Shown in pieces: positions 6,429 through 10,535 of a stretch of DNA of 10,535 nucleotides. The stretch covers positions 1-10,535 of the forward strand of contig JAEORM010000027.1 of NCBI GenBank assembly GCA_016840905.1. Reading direction: 5' to 3'. Origin of the DNA: Candidatus Gerdarchaeota archaeon (lineage in GTDB: Archaea > Asgardarchaeota > Heimdallarchaeia > JABLTI01). The position numbers and the translations under genes are program-made. The notes under the pieces were generated by a model. That model saw only the letters and a program-made list of their open reading frames with translations. It ran no database searches and was not told where the DNA came from. Positions within the stretch are counted from its first letter, which is position 1; each line of letters begins with the position of its first letter.

Positions 6429-7145
6429 ATGGGTTACTTTAAAGGTTTCATAACATCGCTGGCAATTACTTACCCCAGCTTTTTCTTCATACGTATTTAT
6501 TTGGATGAAGTTACCATTTCAAATTATTTTGCAGATATAATGGGTGGTCAATGGCTTAAATTTATGGACGCTTTTGAAACAGCAATCATGGAACCTATCC
6601 AGGCTTTCTTTGATTCACCTATTAGTGGTATTAAGGTTACTCTCGCACTTTTGCCATGGGTTGTGGCTGCTTTTGTTTGTAGTTTCTTTTTCAGAAAAAA
6701 GAATGCTGCCCGTGGAGGTTTAGCTACAGTAGCAATTTTAATGTTTGGTGTTCAAGCATTCAATTTTATTTACTATCAAGGTAATTTGATTGGTATGCAT
6801 TCACTAGTAGAACCAAATCCCTTGTATGGATTATTAGTAGTACTTGCATTAACCTCTATTATTGGTCCTATTTCAGGATCCTTCAGTCCATTTAAGAAAG
6901 ATAGACCAGTTGTTACTCGTGTAAAACAAGCACGACCACCTAGAGCCGCACCACCTCAAGAAGATTTTTCTGGGCCTTATTATATGCCTACTGAAAGTCC
7001 TAGCAGAAATGACTATATGGCTACAAATCATCAATCTTATACACAACAATCACGACCTGTTAATTGTGAATATTGTGGTTCATATTTAGATGAAGATAGT
7101 GATTTCTGTAGTGTCTGTGGAAATCGTGTTTACAGTGAATATTAA
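6429..7145 (+). CDS. four-helix membrane protein with C-terminal zinc ribbon
   Basis: 238 residues, family not recognised. Four hydrophobic segments are visible at about 5-24, 68-88, 95-116 and 131-150. With the first helix following a single Lys and a basic stretch (RKKNAARG, 89-96) after the second, an even number of helices puts both termini on the same side, most likely the cytoplasm. Residues 155-210 form a Pro/Gln/Ser/Tyr-rich, probably disordered linker with several Arg and Lys. Residues 213-230 are a short zinc ribbon, Cys213-X2-Cys216 and Cys227-X2-Cys230, of the kind often found at the ends of archaeal membrane proteins. The ribbon could recruit a protein or nucleic acid to the membrane, but nothing shows which. 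It is monocistronic: divergent from the radical SAM gene and closed by a terminator hairpin just downstream. Confidence 0.8.
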   Translation: MGYFKGFITSLAITYPSFFFIRIYLDEVTISNYFADIMGGQWLKFMDAFETAIMEPIQAFFDSPISGIKVTLALLPWVVAAFVCSFFFRKKNAARGGLATVAILMFGVQAFNFIYYQGNLIGMHSLVEPNPLYGLLVVLALTSIIGPISGSFSPFKKDRPVVTRVKQARPPRAAPPQEDFSGPYYMPTESPSRNDYMATNHQSYTQQSRPVNCEYCGSYLDEDSDFCSVCGNRVYSEY

Positions 7146-7159
7146 AAAAAATTATATTT

Positions 7160-7195
7160 GAGCTGATAAAACCAGCTCTATTTTCTTTTCTTTTT
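7160..7195 (+). terminator. hairpin plus T-rich tail after the membrane protein gene
   Basis: GAGCTG (7160-7165) and CAGCTC (7173-7178) form a perfect six-pair stem with a seven-base loop, followed by a T-rich run through 7195. It lies 14 bases after the membrane protein's stop and separates it from the convergent RAM-domain gene. Confidence 0.65.
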
Positions 7196-7212
7196 ACTAA
7201 AAAAAATGAGAT

Positions 7213-7452
7213 TTAATTTTCTTCTTCACGAATTAGCATAGTCATAGTACTTGAAATGTTTGAGAATTTTCTGATTTCTTCTGTAACCAGTTTATCTAAT
7301 GCATTGGCTGAGTCAGCTTCAATTTTAAGAATTATATCAAATAAACCCCAAACCAATGATATTTCCATTAAATTAGGTATTTTACCTAATTCCTCAAATA
7401 ACTCAAATTCAGTTCCGCCTTTCACATTAATAAGGACATAAGCTTTAACCAT
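7213..7452 (-). CDS. stand-alone RAM (Lrp/AsnC ligand-binding) domain protein
   Basis: 79 residues that match only the C-terminal ligand-binding/oligomerisation half of Lrp/AsnC regulators (AsnC_trans_reg, RAM domain). The alternating pattern MVKAYVLINVK, IPNLMEISLVWGLFDI (Gly36 and Asp39 of the conserved G-x-x-D turn) and a final SSTMTMLI strand gives the expected beta-alpha-beta-beta-alpha-beta order. There is no helix-turn-helix region, so it cannot bind DNA as Lrp does. Such stand-alone RAM domains are common in archaea and bacteria, form rings of dimers and are thought to bind amino acids and modulate full-length Lrp proteins or other partners. The start ATG at 7452 has GGTGAT three bases upstream, a good match to the part of the Shine-Dalgarno region that sits nearest the start codon. 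It is convergent with the membrane protein gene and divergent from Tsr3. Confidence 0.85.
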   Translation of the reverse strand: MVKAYVLINVKGGTEFELFEELGKIPNLMEISLVWGLFDIILKIEADSANALDKLVTEEIRKFSNISSTMTMLIREEEN

Positions 7453-7551
7453 TTTATCACCACTGGTTTTACAGATTGAATCTTCACTTTTATTAACTGC
7501 TGTCTACTAATATTAATTCTATGTTTATAACATAAGAAACCATATAATAAA

Positions 7552-7595
7552 TTTTTATATTGTAAATTATTGTGAATAAATATATCCTTAGGAGG
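7552..7595 (+). promoter_or_regulatory. TATA-like box and strong Shine-Dalgarno of the tsr3 gene
   Basis: TTTTTATAT at 7552-7560 is a good TATA-like element, expected to start transcription near 7583. A full AGGAGG Shine-Dalgarno follows at 7590-7595, nine bases before an in-frame TTG at 7605. Together they point to TTG 7605 rather than the upstream GTG 7572, which would lie before the transcript start and has no ribosome binding site. Confidence 0.5.
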
Positions 7596-7604
7596 CCTCT
7601 AATC

Positions 7605-8204
7605 TTGAATGAACCTGATAAAAGATTACACACTTATCCATCAAGTGGGATTCGTTTATTGATATATAGTACAAAACAAGATGATCCCAAGAAATGCACT
7701 GCCGAGAAACTAGCTAGATTAGGAAAGGCTACCTTAGTTTATCATGCAAGTGATCTACCTAAAAATAGTGTGTTGCTTAATCCTTTTTGTACCCAAGCAT
7801 TATCTGTTGAAGATTTACCTGCAATGTTAACTAAAGGGTTGGTGGGTTTAGATTGTTCATGGGTCAAAGCTAAAGAAGTATTTGGTGTTGAAGAACCACA
7901 TGAGCAAACCGTCAAAAAGAAAGGTGGATGGAGATTCATTAACAGAATTTTACCTTATCTCTTGGCAGCAAATTCTGTAAACTATGGCAAACCCTGCATG
8001 TTGAGTACAGCAGAAGCTCTTGCAGCATCACTTTACATAGTCGGCTATAAAGAGGAAGCAATGGATTTATTGAATGGTTTCAAGTGGGGTGAAGGCTTCT
8101 TTACTCTAAATTATGAATTACTCGAAGCTTATAGCAAGGCAAAGAATAGCCTAGAAGTAGTCAAAATTCAAAATGATTATTTAGATACAATCTATAATAA
8201 ATAA
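7605..8204 (+). CDS. tsr3: Tsr3-type rRNA aminocarboxypropyltransferase
   Basis: 199 residues from TTG 7605. The protein matches the Tsr3/DUF367 family of ribosome biogenesis enzymes over its length: an N-terminal IRLLIYSTKQDDPKKCTAEK block (16-35), GLDCSW (81-86), and the family's SAM-site region RFINRILPYLLAANSVNYGK (110-129) with the following helix containing STAEALAASLY. In yeast and archaea Tsr3 transfers the 3-amino-3-carboxypropyl group of SAM to a hypermodified N1-methylpseudouridine in small-subunit rRNA, a late step in small-subunit maturation; that role is taken from the family. The frame is open up to GTG 7572, which would add eleven residues, but a perfect AGGAGG sits inside that extension and fits TTG 7605. 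It is followed on the same strand after 76 bases by YchF, so the two translation-related genes are probably co-expressed. Confidence 0.9.
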   Translation: MNEPDKRLHTYPSSGIRLLIYSTKQDDPKKCTAEKLARLGKATLVYHASDLPKNSVLLNPFCTQALSVEDLPAMLTKGLVGLDCSWVKAKEVFGVEEPHEQTVKKKGGWRFINRILPYLLAANSVNYGKPCMLSTAEALAASLYIVGYKEEAMDLLNGFKWGEGFFTLNYELLEAYSKAKNSLEVVKIQNDYLDTIYNK

Positions 8205-8280
8205 TGTAAAGAAAATATATTAAAGATTAAAAGAAAATCTGACTTACATAATAAGTAATCCTTGTTGGAGCAAAATTACT

Positions 8281-9486
8281 TTGTTAATCGGAATTGTTGG
8301 AAAACCCTCGAGTGGAAAAAGTACTTTCCTAAATGCTGCTTGTTTAACAAGTTCAAAAACTGGTGATTATCCATTCACTACAATTGAACCAGTACCTGGA
8401 ACAGGATATGTTCGTATTCCTTGTGCGTGCAAAGAACTTAATATTAAAGATAATCCTCAAAATTCTCTTTGCATTGATGGTATAAGATTAGTTCCCATTC
8501 AAATGTTAGATGTTGCAGGATTGGTTCCTGATGCATGGGAAGGTCGTGGATTAGGTAATAAATTTCTAGATGATTTAAGACGAGCAGATGTATTAATTCA
8601 TGTTATTGATTTCTCTGGTTCTTTGGATGCAGAAGGTAATAATATTGAACGAGGGACTTATGATCCTGAAGATGATGTTAAATTTCTTGAACGTGAAATT
8701 GTCAAATGGATGGAAGAGATTGTCAAAAAAGATTGGGCAAGAATCAGTCGTACAGCTGAAGCTGAGAAAATTCCTATAGACAAATTATTAGCTGATAAAT
8801 TAACTGGTTTGAAGATTACACGCACACAGATAAAACGCGCATTGACAAAGTTGGCTATTAATGTAAACAATCCAACAAAGTGGTCTGAAGATGATTTGTA
8901 TAATTTCTTAGAAATTCTGCGAATAGAATCTAAACCTATGATTCTTGCAGCAAATAAAATCGATATTGAAGGTTCAATGGATAATTATAATCGTTTAAAA
9001 GAAAAATACGGTGAAAATCTAATTCCTTGCTCTGCACTTGCTGAATATTTTCTAAGGAAATTTGCTGAAAAAGAGATTATTTCTTATACCCCTGGCGATG
9101 GTGATTTTACCATTTTACAACCAGATAAATTATCAGAAAAGGATAAAGTTACTTTAGAAAAATTAAGAGAAAACATCCTTAAGAAATTAGGTTCCTCGGG
9201 TGTTCAAGCATTATTGAATCGTGCTGTTTTTGATATCCTAAATGTTATTTCAGTTTATCCTGTCGAAGATCAGCAAAAATTCACTGATCATAAGGGTCAC
9301 GTTTTACCAGACGTTTATTTAGTTCCTAGAGGAACCACTGCTAGGGAATTTGCTGGTATGATTCATCAAGATCTAGCTAAATCATTTATCAATGCTATCC
9401 TTGTAAGAACAAATAGACGTATAGGGGAGAATTATGAATTGCAAGATGGGGATATAATAAAAATAAACGCAGCCGAAGCACATTAA
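8281..9486 (+). CDS. ychF: archaeal YchF-type GTPase/ATPase with TGS domain
   Basis: 401 residues, usual length for archaeal YchF (COG0012, Obg-related). The P-loop is GKPSSGKST (7-15), followed by switch I in DYPFTTIEP (29-37), DVAGLVP (77-83) with the family's [14 protein letters not shown], and NKID at 225-228. An all-helical insert occupies about 130-215, and a TGS domain covers about 325-397 ([13 protein letters not shown]...DGDIIKI). YchF proteins bind ribosomes and translation factors and often prefer ATP; the NKID motif alone does not decide the nucleotide here. The cysteines at 48, 50 and 64 lie in the short insert after switch I where archaeal members commonly carry them. The start is TTG at 8281, giving the canonical MLIGIVGKP beginning, with GGAG ten bases upstream. 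It lies between Tsr3 and a charged archaeal protein 14 bases downstream. Confidence 0.93.
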   Translation: MLIGIVGKPSSGKSTFLNAACLTSSKTGDYPFTTIEPVPGTGYVRIPCACKELNIKDNPQNSLCIDGIRLVPIQMLDVAGLVPDAWEGRGLGNKFLDDLRRADVLIHVIDFSGSLDAEGNNIERGTYDPEDDVKFLEREIVKWMEEIVKKDWARISRTAEAEKIPIDKLLADKLTGLKITRTQIKRALTKLAINVNNPTKWSEDDLYNFLEILRIESKPMILAANKIDIEGSMDNYNRLKEKYGENLIPCSALAEYFLRKFAEKEIISYTPGDGDFTILQPDKLSEKDKVTLEKLRENILKKLGSSGVQALLNRAVFDILNVISVYPVEDQQKFTDHKGHVLPDVYLVPRGTTAREFAGMIHQDLAKSFINAILVRTNRRIGENYELQDGDIIKINAAEAH

Positions 9487-9500
9487 GCAGGAGATGTATT

Positions 9501-9980
9501 GTGAGTAAAAAGAAAGAAGAATTAGCAGCAATTAAAGAAGAAATGGAACAAGGAGATGCTACTATCCCACTAAAATTTGTTTGTGAAGAAAAGGCAAAGA
9601 AAATTGAAGAGGATATTGAAAACGAAATAAAAATGAAAAAAGAGAAAAAGGAACTCCAAGATCCTTATCGTTTTGCTGGTTATGATCCTGATGTAATTGA
9701 TTTCATTCGTCGTTGCGATACAAAAGAGCAAGCTCATGAAATAATAGATTACCTTGAGAAAAAAGGTGAATTAACTTCAGATGAAGCATCAAATCTTCGT
9801 CAAAGAATAGAAAAAGAAGGCATTCGAAGTTTTGGTCCTAAAAAAGAACATGGTTTTTACTTCAATGTTGAAGATGAATTTGAAGAAGCGCCTCCAGATA
9901 AAAGCGAAACTGAAGATGAATTCTTTGAGGAAAACAAAGAAGATTTCGAAACTGAAGATGATAATTTTCCCTTATTATAA
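9501..9980 (+). CDS. small charged archaeal protein, function unknown
   Basis: 159 residues, starting at GTG 9501 with AGGAG at 9489-9493, only 14 bases after the YchF stop, so almost certainly co-translated with it. The N-terminal 50 residues are Lys/Glu-rich and helical. The centre (about 52-120) is compact and conserved-looking: DPYRFAGYDPDVIDFIRRCD, a helix-turn-helix pair around EIIDYLEKKGELT, and RSFGPKKEHGFY. This centre resembles uncharacterised archaeal proteins such as those grouped as DUF2095, but I am not sure of that placement. The last 35 residues are an acidic tail rich in Asp, Glu and Phe. The operon position with Tsr3 and YchF suggests a link to ribosomes or translation. Its stop overlaps the stop of the convergent radical SAM gene in the palindrome TTATAA. 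Confidence 0.8.
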   Translation: MSKKKEELAAIKEEMEQGDATIPLKFVCEEKAKKIEEDIENEIKMKKEKKELQDPYRFAGYDPDVIDFIRRCDTKEQAHEIIDYLEKKGELTSDEASNLRQRIEKEGIRSFGPKKEHGFYFNVEDEFEEAPPDKSETEDEFFEENKEDFETEDDNFPLL

Positions 9981-10535
9981 TTTTATAAATTCCCAAGGAT
10001 ATTCTTCTAATTTTTCTCTTCTTTCAGTCAAATCTTCTATTTTTAAATTATATTCATTTAGAGCTCTCCGCCAATCACCCAACCCTCCTCCAAGTTTTGC
10101 TGCTAATTTTAGTGGTCCTGATATCTCTGAACCTGCAAGTGAAAGTATCGTTTGAATTCTAGCCCATTTGGGATTGGATATTTCACAATCAATTTTAGGT
10201 ATTTTATTAGTTAATTTTAGTAGTAATTTACTTCTTGCTTGTAATTCATTCAATGGAAGAATTGATTGGTCCTGATAGAGTGTTCTAGGTTTTGGAACAA
10301 AACAACCTGCTGATACCCTTATTTTCCTTATTTCCTTATTTAGAGATGACATTTTTTCTCCCAAATCAGCAATTGCTTTAACATCATTTTCTGTTTCCCC
10401 TGGTAATCCTAAAATAAAATAAGTTTTGACTCGAGATAATCCCCCATTATTGGCTATAGCAATTGCATTGAAAATTTCTTCATTTGAGACTTCTTTACAA
10501 ATTTGTTTTCGAAGTTCTTCTGTTCCTGCTTCAAG
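9975..10535 (-). CDS. B12-type radical SAM enzyme, partial (N-terminus beyond right edge)
   Basis: The minus strand is open from the window edge at 10535 to a TAA at 9977-9975, giving 186 residues of the C-terminal part. The opening LEAGTEELR and the later YFILGLPGETENDV match the second half of the radical SAM barrel in COG1032 enzymes, which normally also have an N-terminal cobalamin-binding domain and the CX3CX2C motif; both would lie outside this window. The FVPKPRTLYQ stretch and the following SNPKWARIQTILSLAG segment are typical of the group that includes YgiQ-like and TIGR03960-like proteins. The true start lies off the window; the internal Met at 10364 is not a start, since homology continues upstream of it. 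The substrate cannot be told. The frame ends tail-to-tail with the small charged protein, overlapping by six bases. Confidence 0.85.
   Translation of the reverse strand, partial: LEAGTEELRKQICKEVSNEEIFNAIAIANNGGLSRVKTYFILGLPGETENDVKAIADLGEKMSSLNKEIRKIRVSAGCFVPKPRTLYQDQSILPLNELQARSKLLLKLTNKIPKIDCEISNPKWARIQTILSLAGSEISGPLKLAAKLGGGLGDWRRALNEYNLKIEDLTERREKLEEYPWEFIKL

Noticed and set aside
9832..10155. Plus-strand frame spanning the end of the small charged protein and the radical SAM gene
   Set aside because: Out of frame with the first and antisense to the second; both of those have clear sequence support.
10281..10364. Met at 10364 as the start of a 129-residue protein
   Set aside because: The frame stays open to the window edge and the upstream codons encode radical SAM barrel motifs (EAGTEELR, GLPGET), so this Met is internal.

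Overview
The window looks like chromosome of an Asgard archaeon. It is strongly AT-rich by eye and densely packed. It carries core archaeal/eukaryotic genes (Tsr3-type rRNA modification enzyme, archaeal-type YchF GTPase with a TGS domain, stand-alone Lrp ligand-binding domain, archaeal-style radical SAM enzymes) together with eukaryotic-signature proteins: a Rab/Ras-like small GTPase and an Rpn11-like JAMM isopeptidase. TTG and GTG starts preceded by Shine-Dalgarno sequences, and TATA-like promoters, fit archaea. The assignment to Asgard is an inference from gene content; the class cannot be fixed from this sequence.

Layout: 1-675 (-) is the N-terminal part of a JAMM/MPN+ metalloprotease with a coiled-coil tail, cut by the window edge. 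676-1065 is a 390-bp gap with promoters on both sides and one GC-rich inverted repeat. 1066-1749 (+) is a SAM methyltransferase, ending tail-to-tail at a strong hairpin against a two-gene minus-strand unit: a Rab-like GTPase fused to a coiled coil, an acidic linker and a zinc ribbon (4324-3023), followed by a DUF362/2x[4Fe-4S] protein with a C-terminal membrane anchor (2967-1765). A coiled-coil protein (4529-5365, +) diverges from the GTPase. 5382-6311 (-) is a LipS1/biotin-synthase-like radical SAM protein. 6429-7145 (+) is a four-helix membrane protein with a cytosolic-type zinc ribbon, followed by a terminator hairpin. 7213-7452 (-) is a stand-alone RAM/Lrp domain. 7605-9980 (+) is a translation-related run: Tsr3, YchF and a small charged archaeal protein. 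9975-10535 (-) is the C-terminal part of a B12-type radical SAM enzyme cut by the right edge.

How they may work together: Tsr3-YchF-charged protein reads as a ribosome/translation operon. The most unusual group is the GTPase-zinc ribbon protein, its downstream membrane-anchored ferredoxin-like partner and the divergent coiled-coil protein, which could form a small GTPase-centred membrane module; that is inference from adjacency and domain make-up only. The JAMM protein belongs to the eukaryote-like deubiquitinase group, but no ubiquitin, E1 or E2 gene is present in this window. No tRNA, rRNA, CRISPR array, insertion sequence or broken gene was found.
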